Assembly (NCBI RefSeq): GCF_016808335.1
Contig: NC_053146.1
Location: 7,479,015 to 7,543,014, forward strand
Length of the DNA: 64,000 nt
Source of the DNA: Panicum virgatum
Taxonomy: Eukaryota; Streptophyta; Magnoliopsida; Poales; Poaceae
Direction of reading: 5' to 3'
Made by a program: the position numbers and the translations under genes. The stretch's first letter is position 1. Every line of letters begins with the position of its first letter. The notes beneath the pieces are model-generated. The model saw only the letters and a program-made list of their open reading frames with translations. It was not told where the DNA came from and did no database searches. Below are positions 21,577 to 31,885 of this stretch, in pieces.

Positions 21577-23632
21577 CAGTTCGTAGTCACCGTCCGCGAG
21601 ATTAACCGTTTCTATATGCCATGCAAGATTAAGAGTTATTCATGGATAACAATTTCTTTCCTTCACGATAAAGTTGTAGTCCAACAAAAGTTACTTAAGT
21701 GATGATTTCAACAGTTTATTTCATGGGCAGTCATTTATAGAGTAGTAAACCTAACTACGTTTCTTCATGAATGAGTGGGGGGTTTTAGTTTCCATTTTTC
21801 AATTTCAACATATAGCATGCTTCCCTTATTTCTTATCAACACAACTACTAAAGAGCTAGTGATGAAACACTAAGTAACTCAGATCCAAAATTGAACATTC
21901 ATGGTATAAATTTCAGCATTTTAACCATAAAGCAAAAACTATAACTATGCATGCAAGTAGATCACTCTAGTTACTTCATCTTTTTGTACAGAACGTTTAA
22001 TATGGGTTCTGGTGCTACAATTTTTATGGGAGCAACTTCAAAGGATCTACTCAGCACTGAAATTTTTCCAGATTTTATTCACTTATGTAACTGAGGTAAT
22101 AAAAAGAACAAAAACAGCAAGCTTGTAACTAAGATTAATTATACAGAGAGTTTTACTAGGGATATGGCTCTCAAATTTTTACCAGAGACTAGCCATGAGT
22201 TAAACATACTCCAGAAAATTTTTCAGGATTTAACTCACTATGATAAATTAGTTATTCCGTGAACTTAGCATGAGTTTGCATAAATTTATCAAGGTGCATT
22301 TGATCAGAACTGAATATGAACTTTTTATTACAGATAGAACATACTCTAAGCAAGATCATGCCCAAAAATCATGATCAGAAACATTGTAGATTACTCAGAA
22401 CAAAAATAGTAAATCTAGCCCTAAGATGCTAAGCATGATTATTCAACAAAGCAAAACTCTGTAACTGCAGCTCAAAATTTTTAGACAGGAACATAGAGCT
22501 AAAAAGAGACTCCAGAAATAAATATAGGTTTTTATGAGCATAAGAACTATATATGAGGAATTAAGTTGATTAAACCAGCATAAATCATGGTATATAGCAA
22601 ATGAACTCTAATAATTCTGAAATTTGTGGATTTGCAGGTAATCAGTGGAACATGCATGCAGCAAAAATTTCAGAGCAAGTTATTGTGCATAATTTCCAGA
22701 ATTAAATCGAGAAAGCTAACAACAGATTAGAGGATCTTGATTGTTCCAAAATGATACTGCTTTGGTTGGGTTCCAACTTTTTACTGTGACCTCAAAATTT
22801 CCTTAGTGATAACATAACCAAAAATCAAGGTCATTTGATGAGCAGAACTTCCTGAACATGTATAAGGTGGTTTTCTTATTCTTTTCCCTAGATTAAATTC
22901 GGTTGAGTTTCTGCAAATGTGAATGTTACAAAATTTGTAGATCTTGTTACAAGGAACCCAGATCAGTTGAGTTTGCATTTTTCTGATTTTTCTGTGATTT
23001 GTTTCGCATTTTAGGAGTTCACTGGTATACACTGAAAAACTTGCAGAAACACCCTTAAACGAAAAAAAGAAATTACAACCGGGTCCTTCGCCGGCCTTCT
23101 CCGCCGTGGCATCTTGCCGGTGGTGTTCTGCGGTGCAGGGCTTACCGGGGCTGCCACGGGGAGGCGCGTGGGAGAGAAAGGATCGAGGAACACCTACCCT
23201 GGTCGACGTTCGAGCGTTTGGTGCACGGTTTCGAGCTCGTCGGCGTTGATGGCGGGTCGGTTGTTCGGTTCGCCGGCGCTGGAGGTGAAAGAGGGCTCGG
23301 GGTAGGGGAACAAGACGCGCTCGAGCACCGCGTGAGCTCGTGGATGCTTCTGGGGTAGCTGTCGGGCTCGGTCTCCTTCAGAGCTGGCCGGTCCGCGGTG
23401 AGCCCGAACTCGCCGGCGGCGGCGCAAGAGGGGAACGGCGTCGGGAGGGGGTTTGGGCTCGATTCTGCGCGCGTGGAGCGTAACTGAGAGGTGGCGAAGC
23501 TGTTGCGGTGGTCGGAGGGGGCAATGTGGGGCTGGGCTAGCCGGTCCGCGAGAGCTGGATCTCGGCGGCCATGGCGGAGCGGCGGAAGGAAGAAGAAGGA
23601 GGAGAAGGGGCGCGACTGTGGAGCTCTGGTGG

Positions 23633-23640
23633 TTTTTATA
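23633..23640 (-). promoter_or_regulatory. TATA box of the 5' LTR
   Basis: The minus strand reads CCTATAAAAACC, conserved with the 3' LTR. This is the likely promoter of the element's genomic transcript. Confidence 0.6.
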
Positions 23641-24420
23641 GGCCAAAGAGCTCCTGTGTGAGGAATGTAGTGACTGGGGGCGGTTGATTTGGTCCTGGGC
23701 GGCTCGACGGCGAGCGGGCGGAGGAGGCAGCGGCGCTGCGCCGGCCGGGGTGTCGTGGCGGCTCGGGAGCGGCCTGGGGACGCGTGTGCGCGCGAGGAGG
23801 TGCCAAGGGGCGGGCCAGGTGGCGCGGAGAGGTTTCCCCGGGTCCATTTGGCCGCGGGCGCGCGGTGGACGAAGTCCACCGGCGGCGTACGGCGGGCGGC
23901 GCGAACAGAGCAGGCCGGGGGAGAGAGAGATGGAGATAAGGGCATATTTGTGATTTCTGAAATTCCAGGGACCTCTCGGTAATCTAAAATTTTCTCCTAC
24001 TTGGAGGGCTCAAATGGAAAAGTGTTGAATACCACTTTTGCATAACTTTTCAAGATCTACAACTTTTGTGTTATGCAAATTTTCATTTGAAACTCACATT
24101 TCGAACTATTGGTACATTTGCATATTTGCACAAAAGGACTTTAGTTTTATTCAGTTTTTGACTTGATTTTGGCTGAAGTTCAATTGAGCACATGTCAATT
24201 GAAACACCTCCCATGAGCCAACTAAATTTTTGTGCACAATTTTTGAATTAAATTTTGAGTAGCTTTTTACTCTTTTTTTTTCTTTTTCTTTTAATTTCTT
24301 TGGTATGATTTGTCTTTTCTTTGATCCTTTCTCTTTTGAATTACTTTCTCAAATTTTTCTTTTAACTTTAACTAAGGTACATTGATTGTATTTAAATGTG
24401 CTAACACCTGAGGTGTCACA

Positions 24421-24425
24421 ACCAC
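24421..24425. repeat. Target site duplication ACCAC, right
   Basis: Identical to 8069-8073. Confidence 0.9.
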
Positions 24426-26165
24426 TACCCAAGAAGAAGCCGACAAGTAGCCCACCTCGCAAGCGCCGTCGTCCCCGACGATGTCCTACACTGACCAACC
24501 GCTGCCGTGCAAAACTGGCCGCCACAGTCCGCTGCAAGCCAAGTGACCACCACGACTCCTCCATCGTGCCACCGTCGTCTTCATATCATGCAAACACGGT
24601 CGCCGATCTCCCAACTCCAACCGTACGTTAGCAGAAGTCAGTAGAGGAGTCCACGGCACCACACCGAAAGAGCCACCGCCATGTAGGACCCCTCGCCAAA
24701 GTACCGCTGCGGCACCAAGCACCTCAAACATCGAAAAAAACGCCGGAACCTGAAACTCCAAGACAACACCTCACCCAGGTCGGATTGGGACATCGACCTA
24801 GGCCTCAACTCAACGCGTGGGGGCCTCACCACATCCACCGCCACACACCACTCCTCGGACACCACCTTAAAGCGCACGGGGTCTCGCCGCCACCGCCGCT
24901 AGACTCTCCAAGGATCCGGGTTTGCTTCGCCGTTGAGGGTGACATCGTACCACCAAGCCACTCCAAAACCTCCACCTTCGTCGTGCCGCCGCAGGAATCT
25001 CCGCTGCACCGCCTACGCAGACAGGAAGCCTCTAGAGACACGGCTCATCCCCACTACCCAGGTCGGATTGGGATATCGACCCAGGCCTCGACTCGCTATG
25101 TCCAATCGGATCGGGCTGTCGACCAGAGCCTCTGCACACCTGCCCGATCGGATTGGGTCCTCGACGCGAGCCGCACCAACAAAAGCAATAATTTTATCTA
25201 TGGGAGGAAGAAAGGAAGAGAAGAGGTAGCACACTCTGTCGATGGCCGTCGCCGCCAACCGGATTAGCCAAGCGTCGCCTTCAAGAAGGTCGCATCGCCG
25301 AAAGCGCCGCCGACGCCAGCCCAAGATGGGTTGGGTTTTCACCCGCAACATCCGGCACGGGGAGGCCGAGAGGTGCAAAAGAACGCCTCCAAGGAGGAAG
25401 CGGCGTCAGCAGACGTTGCCGTTCGAGCTTTCGCCTGCACCCCGGCCAATCCCCAGAGGAGCAAGAGAGCAGAACACGGCCAGGCAAGAGAGGAGCAGTG
25501 CCCCCATCGCCACCTAGCGCCGCGAGCGGCAAGAGCCGATGCTGCCGGGCCGCGAGTGCCACCCAAGCACCAGCATTGTAGCCGCCGTCGCGCCGTGCCG
25601 CCCACGCCACACGGTGGCCACGAACGCCGCTGAGCCGAGCCCCACCGCGCCAGTGTGGGCGCTGCAGGGCCAAGCCTCGTCGCGCCCCGGCCGCGGGAGC
25701 TGTCGCCGTCGTACCGCTCGCGGGCAAGCCGCGGAAGCCGCCACCACAACCAGGCCCGTCGCCGCAGCGCCCTGACGCGCGGAGGCCCGAGCTGTGCCGA
25801 GCCCCGCCACGCCGGCCGCGGGCAGGCCCTGAGACCGAGCCGCACCGCCGCAGGAGAGCCGATCAGGCGGCCGCGTGGGCGGATCCGGGCTTACACGGGG
25901 TGGATCCGGCTGCGAATCACCGCCGGTCCGCGCCGTCGCGCACAGGTGCCGCCGCTTGCCATTGACAAGACCACCATACCGGAGTGCGCGAGGGAGGGGG
26001 AAGGAGGATAAGGGAGGGGGCGGAGCCCCGCCGCCGCCTTCCTTGCGGCCGCGTGGACTTCCAGCGGCCGCTCAGGCGACGGCGAGGGGTGGGAAGCGGC
26101 GCTAGGGGGGTGGCGGCGGCGGGCGTTGGGGGTCCCGCCCGAGCCGCCCCGAGGAGGAGAGACGC

Positions 26166-26484
26166 CATTCCTAAAGATATAAAGCCTAGTATATTAACAA
26201 TTTGAAACAAAAAAGGATTTTATAATCATTAGGCTTTCAATTATGCACTATGCACTGAGCACCTTATAATGAAACTAGTAATGATGTCCTCATGACTGCT
26301 TTAATTTTTTTACTTAATTTTTAACTGATTCTTGTTTTCAGTTTTTCTTTATTACGTTTCAGTGATTTGTTATTCATCTTTCAATCGATTTAGTTTTTTT
26401 TCTAGTGATATGTTTGGTGGCGTATCACACTATAAATGGACGAAAAAATTGTTAAAAACGACTCGAACAAAAGCCAGTGGTTAA
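26166..26484 (+). repeat. Dispersed host repeat, copy A right part
   Basis: AAAGATATAAAGCCTAGTA to GACTCGAACAAAAGCC matches 35410-35728 closely in order and sequence. Copy A (7505-7840 plus this part) is therefore the filled site and 35268-35728 the site without the nest. Similarity stops at GGTTAACG on both sides. Confidence 0.75.
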
Positions 26485-27232
26485 CGCCCTGGCGCCGAGC
26501 GGGTCGCCGCCGTCGGTGCTCGGGTCGTACGGCCACTGCCCCGCCGACGTCGCTGCGCTGCGCTGCTCCATGACTGTGACGGCGAGGCCCTCGCGCGCTG
26601 CCGGCAGCCCCGACCAAGGTTAACCTAACCGGTGGGAACCGGTCCGGTTTGACTGGTTACCGGTCAAACCGGTCCGGTCCGGTTCCGATTTCGGCCGGTA
26701 CCCAACCGGCCAAAATTCAAATTTTAAATTTGAATTCAAAAAATGAAAAATTCCTAAAAAAATTCCTAAAAATACTTCAAGGTGTGATGAATCTAATGGT
26801 GTCAAATTTTCTCAAAAATTCATTCATTTAGTATAGTTTGTGGGAATTTAAAGTTAAATCAAAAAAGAAAAAGAAAAAAAAATGGGCCGGCCCATGAAGG
26901 CCCACCGATCAAACCGGTCAAACCGGCCGGTAAACGGGTCAAATCGGTCGGTAAACCTGTCAAACCGGCCGGTAAACCGGTTGCACGGGAGCTTTTGAAT
27001 TTCAAACCGGTCAAACCGGCCGGTAAACCGGTCGAAACCGGTTGCATGGGAGTTTTTGAATTTATTTGAATTTGGATTTGAATTTAACCGGTTTCCATCG
27101 GTTACCGCCTAACCGGTCCGATAAACCGGTACCGGAGGGCGGCGGTTAGACCGGTCCGATCGGATTTTAAAACCCTGGCCCCGACACGCCCTCGCCGACG
27201 ACGCGCACGTGCTTCAAGAGCTTGTCCATAGC
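26485..27232 (-). pseudogene. FMO first-exon fragment, split by a hAT MITE
   Basis: On the minus strand, 27229 down to 27178 and then 26606 down to about 26490 align with the first 60-odd codons of the FMO gene at 29699. It starts with an ATG at 27227-27229, has the FAD-binding region in the degenerate form RVVGEGVSGL (the intact gene reads VCVVGAGMSGL), then ARE-GLAV and DPSTDGGDPLGA. Frameshifts and small deletions are present. The element at 26615-27177 interrupts it, with target duplication GCCCCGAC. It is a duplicated and inverted remnant, not a functional gene. Confidence 0.8.
26615..27177 (-). mobile_element. hAT-type ACCGGTT-rich MITE, copy 4 (complete)
   Basis: This 563-bp element runs from CAAGGTT (one change from CAGGGTT) to AACCCTG and has a perfect 8-bp target duplication GCCCCGAC at 26607-26614 and 27178-27185. 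It has the same internal plan as copies 2 and 3, including GGGCCGGCCCA. Confidence 0.88.
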
Positions 27233-27427
27233 CGGATCGATCGGCCGGCACCCATTACTGGCCAGACACTACTAGTCTCTGATCTGATCTGACATTTTGG
27301 CCACAAGAATTCGTCGGATCCGGCACGGACGCCGTGACCATCTTTCGTGTGCTTGGGCGCCCTCACGCCGACCTGTCGCCCTGTCGGACGGAAAGGCTAT
27401 ATAATATTGCTCAGGCTCCAAAGTCCA

Positions 27428-27600
27428 TGTTTAGTTCTTAAAATTTTTTAAGATTTCCTGTCACATCGAATTTTTAAACACATATACAGAGTATTAAATT
27501 TAATCTTTTGAACCTAATTAATTCATGATTGGATACTAATTACTAAATAAAAACGAAAGTGTTACAGTATCTAAACCCAAAAATTTTTGGGAACTAAACA
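27428..27600. mobile_element. MITE with TIR TGTTTAGTTC
   Basis: The 173-bp segment is bounded by TGTTTAGTTC and GAACTAAACA. Its interior (CTGTCACATCGAAT, ATTAATTCATGATTGGATACTAATTA, GTTACAGTATCTAAA) is recognisable as a very common grass MITE type. No target duplication was resolved. Confidence 0.6.
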
Positions 27601-27626
27601 CACCCAAAATTAGAATCCATGGTCTC

Positions 27627-27857
27627 AGGGTGTCCGCAATAATAATAACTAGTACTAACTATTTAGTCTGCTGATGTAGAAGTGAGAGAGAGAAAAAAAC
27701 TATTTTATATCATTGGACCAACACGCTCCTCTCATATGTTCTTGGTTTATGTAAAATAGATCAGCTATTTGCTTGTCTATAGTGACTACTCTCTCTTTTA
27801 TTTTTTTCTTGACACATCAGCTCTAGCTAGCTAAATAGCTAATCATTGTGCACGCCT
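27627..27857. mobile_element. Possible Tourist-like (PIF/Harbinger) MITE
   Basis: The left end GGGTGTCCGCAAT and the right end ATTGTGCACGCC form an imperfect inverted repeat. The interior carries two GA-rich/CT-rich blocks (GAGAGAGAAA and CTCTCTTTTA) in inverted orientation. Assignment is tentative. Confidence 0.4.
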
Positions 27858-29480
27858 GAACCATGAATTAGATTATTTTTAATTTTATTTGGCCTAGTAG
27901 CATTGCGTGCAGCCCCTGCAAGTAGACTACTTTTATTTTACTGTGCATGCGCAGGCAAGTCTATTGGCTAATTATATGCAGCATGCACATGCATACATAG
28001 CTATACATTATTATTTGTTCGCTACTACTCTGACTATTTCCTTTCCTTTATTCTTTCTATTTCTTTCCTTCCTTCTTTTCGCTTCCTTTTTCCTATCCTA
28101 AGTCTGCATATATAAATTTATTTTAATATAAAAATAAGTTTGTATTCTTTTGTTCACATTTAAGAGTGATTTATACTCAATGTATACTAATTTATCTGTA
28201 TTGTAGATTCATAAATTAGTGTGTGAAAAGAATTTTTTCTTTTATACACTAATTTATCTTCATGTAAAATTATTTATCTGCGTGTAATGAATTTGTTCGC
28301 AACATCAAATTATTTGTTCGCTTTGTAGACTAAAAGTATTCCGTTATATTAACTCATTTGTTCGTGATATCTGTTTTTCATTATTTATCCTATACAATCA
28401 AATATTTGTGATGTGTACTATTTTACTCGTTGTATATTATTTTTTTATTATGTTTAATTTTTTGTTCATATAAAATAATATTTATTCTTGTTGTGAAAAT
28501 ATTTCGGTAGCCGAAATTCATTATTGAGTATTAAAAAATATTTTTTCTGAATATCATGAAAACATAGGCAAGTGCGATCTTGTTTTGATGATCTTATTAA
28601 AATAAAGATAATGGTATAACCCAAATTTAATTTAAATACTCAGTTTAATACTTATAACTTTTTTAGTTACGACTTTACATGTATGTGGGTGATGTCATGA
28701 TCTCTATCCTCTTTTGCATGGATAAAATCTTTTCTCTAGATAGAAGCATGACGTATACTGTTAATGGGCTTAATTGCAGCCCAAAAATACTATCTAGAGA
28801 TGCCTACTTGTCAAGCATATACTCTGCCTCAACTACGTGTTTCTCTTTTCTATTTCAAACAGTAAAATGCCCCATTGATCTTGGAACTTGAGTTGTGGTA
28901 TTATCTAGGTTCCCAAATTTCAAAATGGATATATATTCGAATCCTTAAATTTGCTAAACGTGCCACGTGAGGTTCAAATTTGTTTAAGTTAGATTGAAAG
29001 TTATATAACTTGTTCAAATACAAAATTGTGTACAAAACTTATAAAGGCAAAAAGTAACAAATTTACATGTATAAGTATTTTCAAATACAAACAATTTGTT
29101 TGAAATTTTTTTAAAAAATGAAACTTATATGATAAAATTTATATAATTTTTGGGCATAAAAATTGAAATACAAAATTCGGGTCCACAAGTAGACAACGTA
29201 TGCTATGCAAACCACCTTCGTATGCAAACTGTGGAAACTCCAATCTGGGCCATTGGATCAAACATCCAAGATTTCATTGAACACTCGCCCGGCTTTTCTC
29301 TCTTCACATCTCTCGACTCCATCTAGAATTCAGTTTTTTTCAGCCTTCCATAATTTTCTCTTATTGATGGCTGGAGTTATTCAATGAAAACATATTATAG
29401 GACCAATCTTATCTAAAGTATTATGAAAATATCATGAGCATTAAATTTACTGATATAACAGAAAAAGAAAAAGAGAGAGT
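27858..29480. other. AT-rich intergenic region
   Basis: Contains long AT-rich stretches with loosely repeated ATTTATTTGTTCG-like phrases (about 28,130-28,480). No open frame with domain support was seen. Confidence 0.5.
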
Positions 29481-29490
29481 ATCATCATCA

Positions 29491-29498
29491 TATATAAC
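29491..29498 (+). promoter_or_regulatory. TATA box upstream of the FMO gene
   Basis: TATATAAC, 145 to 208 bases upstream of the candidate start codons and preceded by a GA-rich stretch. Plausible core promoter. Confidence 0.5.
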
Positions 29499-30107
29499 AC
29501 TTCTTGGCCCGGTTACATAGTATACAATTTTGGTAATATGACACTTCCACTAAAAGCTAATTAAGTGGGTCCCGCCAAGTCCATTCGCCCTGTAATTTAA
29601 ACTACCAATGTACTTTCTTCGTCGACTACACCACCATGCATTCTTGCTCTGCGCCTGGGCGACAAAGTAAGCCTGCTTCAGACCTACTGCCTGGATCCAT
29701 GGCCATGGCGAGCGACAGGGCACCCGAGTTCAAGAAGGTCTGCGTCGTCGGCGCCGGCATGTCCGGGCTGGCGGCAGCGCGCGAGCTGCGGCGCGAGGGC
29801 CTCGCCGTCATGGTCATGGAGCAGCGCGGCGACGTCGGCGGGCAGTGGCTGTACGACCCGAGGACCGACGGCGGCGACCCGCTGGGAGCCACGGCGCCGG
29901 TGAAGGTGCACAGCAGCGTGTACGCGTCGGTGCGGTTGATCAGCCCGCGCGAGTGCATGGGCTTCTCCGACTTCCAGTTCGTGCCCAGGCCCGGCCGCGA
30001 CGCGCGCCGCTTCCCGGGCCACCGTGAGGTCCTCTGCTACATCAAGGACTTCTGCGCCGCGTTCGGGCTCGCCGGCGCCGTCAGGCTCCACACCAGGGTC
30101 GTGCGCG

Positions 30108-30112
30108 TCGCC
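30108..30112. repeat. Target site duplication TCGCC, left
   Basis: Identical to 32565-32569 on the far side of the copia-type insertion. Confidence 0.92.
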
Positions 30113-30792
30113 TGTTGGCGCTCCGCGCTCGCGCCGCGACACGAAACAGGGGACCGCCGGGGGGGTCGTCGATGAAGTCACCCCTCCGGCAGTCGCCGGC
30201 TTTGGTTCTTGCGCACAACGGATGCGCCTCACCACCCTCGAGCTCCTTGACTAGCTTAGCCTCACCGATTGCAACTACACGCGGCGAATTTTAGCGAGCG
30301 GGAGGTTGAAGATAAACAGTAGCAGGCGGAGGAATTCGCGCACAAACGCACGGCGCCGGACGCCGCTCTCCAATTCACCTCGCACAGATCACAACCGGAG
30401 TACAGAGGAGCTTTATAGCCCCAGGAACGCACCCACGTCCCACACTACGCGCTACGACGCCGCCACCTCCGCCACGAGCGCGCACGACGCGCTCCAACGC
30501 GTTCCCGCCGTGTCCGGAGATCCTGCGCACAATGCGCCCGCTCCAACGGTCTTCACCCTCCGCGCAGCTGACGCGAATCTCCCCCCGGACTCCAACCTCC
30601 TGATCGCCCGCACGACCACGGCTTCGATCGCGCTCACGATCGAGCTCTGCGTGCACACACACGCACACGACGCCCGCGCGCGCACACACGCGACACGCCA
30701 CGGACCCGACGGCTCCACGCACTCACGCGATGCCGCACACAACACACGCACACGCCCAGCTGCGCACACACGCGCTGGGTTTATTCCTAACA
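30113..30792 (-). repeat. 3' LTR of the gag-only element
   Basis: Near-identical to 31886-32564. On the minus strand a TATAAAG box is at 30411-30417 and the region upstream of it holds CACA/GTGT-rich repeats. Confidence 0.92.
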
Positions 30793-30851
30793 ATCTCCCC
30801 CTAAACCCAGCGCACCTACGCCGGATTCCAGCGCCGCCGACGCCGGAGTCT

Positions 30852-31859
30852 TCAGAGGAGAGCTGCTTCGGTTGACTCCTCGCCGACATCCGCCATGGCC
30901 GCCATCGCGACCTCCTTCTTGGGCTTGCGGCAATCCCGGGCGAAGTGACCGCGCACGCCGCAGTTGAAGCACCTCCCGATCCCGGACTTCGCCTTGTGCC
31001 GCGCCCGCCATTCCTCCTCCGTGAGCAGAAGCCGCTCGCCATCACCATGGCCGCCTGACGTGCCCAGTCCGCCTGCAAGCTGAGCGCGCCGCCGCGAACG
31101 CTCGTCGAACGCCTTCAGGCGCCCGAGCGCCTCCTCGAACGGCATGGTGGCGACGTCACAGAACTGCTCGATGCCCGCCACCGCCGGGTACAACCGGTCA
31201 GGCACAGTGTCGAGCAGCTTCTTCACCATGGCGGCGTCGTCGAGCGTGGACCCGAGGCTGGCGAACCTCGCGGCCATGCCGCTGATCTTCCCAGCGTGCT
31301 CGTCCAGCGCGTCGCCGTCCGCCATGAGCAGCTGGTCGAATTCCCCCTTGAGCGTGGCGAGGCGCGCCGTCCGCACCCGGTTCGCGCCGACGAACCGAGT
31401 CTTCAACGCCTCCCACACCGCATGCGCCGTTGGCATGCACGAAACCTGCATCAGGATATCCTCTGGCAGGGCTTGAAGAAGATGCGCGCGCGCCGTCTTG
31501 CCACGCCGCACGTCCACCTCGGCGCCGCTCGACGAAGACACGACCTCCCATAGGCCTTGCGCGTCGAGGATAGCCTCCATCTTGATCGCCCACGCCGTAT
31601 AATTGGTCTTGGTGAGCACCGGCCAATTTGGCGCTCCGCCGAACTCATGGACAACGCGCACGATCTCCCCCTTCCCGCTGCTCTCGGCGTCTTCACCGCC
31701 CTTTCCGCCTAACGGCTTCTTCGGAGAGACTGGAGGAGTCTTCTCATCGCCGCTCGCCATGGTCATCGCCGTCGCACTCCGCCGCGGGACCACGCGCTTC
31801 TTGTTTGCCGGCTGTCGAGGTGGGCTCACCGATCCGCCGTAGAACATGCACCAGCGCAC
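30852..31859 (-). CDS. Copia-type Gag with zinc knuckle
   Basis: The 335-residue frame reads FGGAPNWPVLTKTNYTAW, the typical start of plant copia Gag (DUF4219/UBN2 families). It continues with AILDAQGLWEVV, ALPEDILMQVS, AH-VWEALKTRFVG, RTARLATLKGEFDQLLM and a CCHC knuckle CFNCGVRGHFARDC near residue 300. It is uninterrupted. Gag binds the RNA and forms the particle; replication enzymes would have to come from another element. Translation could start at 31859 or at the later Met of MTMASGDEK (residues 31-34); the second fits better. The frame ends 60 bases before the 3' LTR, with no room for pol. Confidence 0.9.
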   Translation of the reverse strand: MRWCMFYGGSVSPPRQPANKKRVVPRRSATAMTMASGDEKTPPVSPKKPLGGKGGEDAESSGKGEIVRVVHEFGGAPNWPVLTKTNYTAWAIKMEAILDAQGLWEVVSSSSGAEVDVRRGKTARAHLLQALPEDILMQVSCMPTAHAVWEALKTRFVGANRVRTARLATLKGEFDQLLMADGDALDEHAGKISGMAARFASLGSTLDDAAMVKKLLDTVPDRLYPAVAGIEQFCDVATMPFEEALGRLKAFDERSRRRAQLAGGLGTSGGHGDGERLLLTEEEWRARHKAKSGIGRCFNCGVRGHFARDCRKPKKEVAMAAMADVGEESTEAALL

Positions 31860-31867
31860 CGCCCTAG

Positions 31868-31885
31868 CCTAGCTCTGATGCCAAT
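31868..31885 (-). other. Primer-binding site of the gag-only element
   Basis: The minus strand after the 5' LTR reads ATTGGCATCAGAGCTAGG, matching TGGTATCAGAGC of the tRNA-iMet type at 11 of 12 positions. Confidence 0.8.

Larger units (their letters stand above)
8074..24420 (-). mobile_element. Complete Ty3/gypsy LTR retrotransposon with very long LTRs
   Basis: The 16.3-kb element reads on the minus strand. Its LTRs are 8074-12534 (3' LTR, 4461 bp) and 20022-24420 (5' LTR, 4399 bp), and the 5-bp target duplication ACCAC is perfect. Internal order from the 5' LTR is a degenerate tRNA-iMet-like PBS, orf0, gag, then PR-RT-RNase H-IN, then a polypurine tract. This order is Ty3/gypsy. An extra orf0 and LTRs over 2 kb recall the rice RIRE3/RIRE8 type. 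By eye the LTRs differ by about 20 substitutions plus one 64-bp duplication, so the insertion is young. Even so, orf0 and pol have in-frame stops and gag has a frameshift, so this copy cannot make its own proteins. Confidence 0.93.
20022..24420 (-). repeat. 5' LTR of the gypsy element
   Basis: Near-identical to 8074-12534, with the same TG...CA ends. It carries only one copy of the 64-bp unit, which accounts for almost all of the 62-bp length difference. Confidence 0.93.
7841..26165 (-). mobile_element. LINE-like retroposon, split by a gypsy element
   Basis: The outer insertion has a short poly(T) at 7841-7847, which is a poly(A) tail on the minus strand. It is flanked by a 16-bp target duplication matching at 15 of 16 positions, CATTCTTAAAGATATA at 7825-7840 and CATTCCTAAAGATATA at 26166-26181. 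Without the nested gypsy element (and one ACCAC) it is about 2 kb, made of 7841-8073 and 24426-26165. Its 5' end (about 25900-26165) is extremely GC-rich. A motif close to GGTCGGATTGGGA followed by CGACC is repeated several times (about 24778, 25063 and 25140, and once near 7993). I found no reverse transcriptase, so it is a non-autonomous or internally deleted non-LTR element, or a retroposed transcript. Confidence 0.7.

Noticed and set aside
25281..26105. Multiple GC-rich frames in the LINE-like insertion
   Set aside because: Open on both strands and in overlapping phases because of high GC. No RT, endonuclease or other domain.
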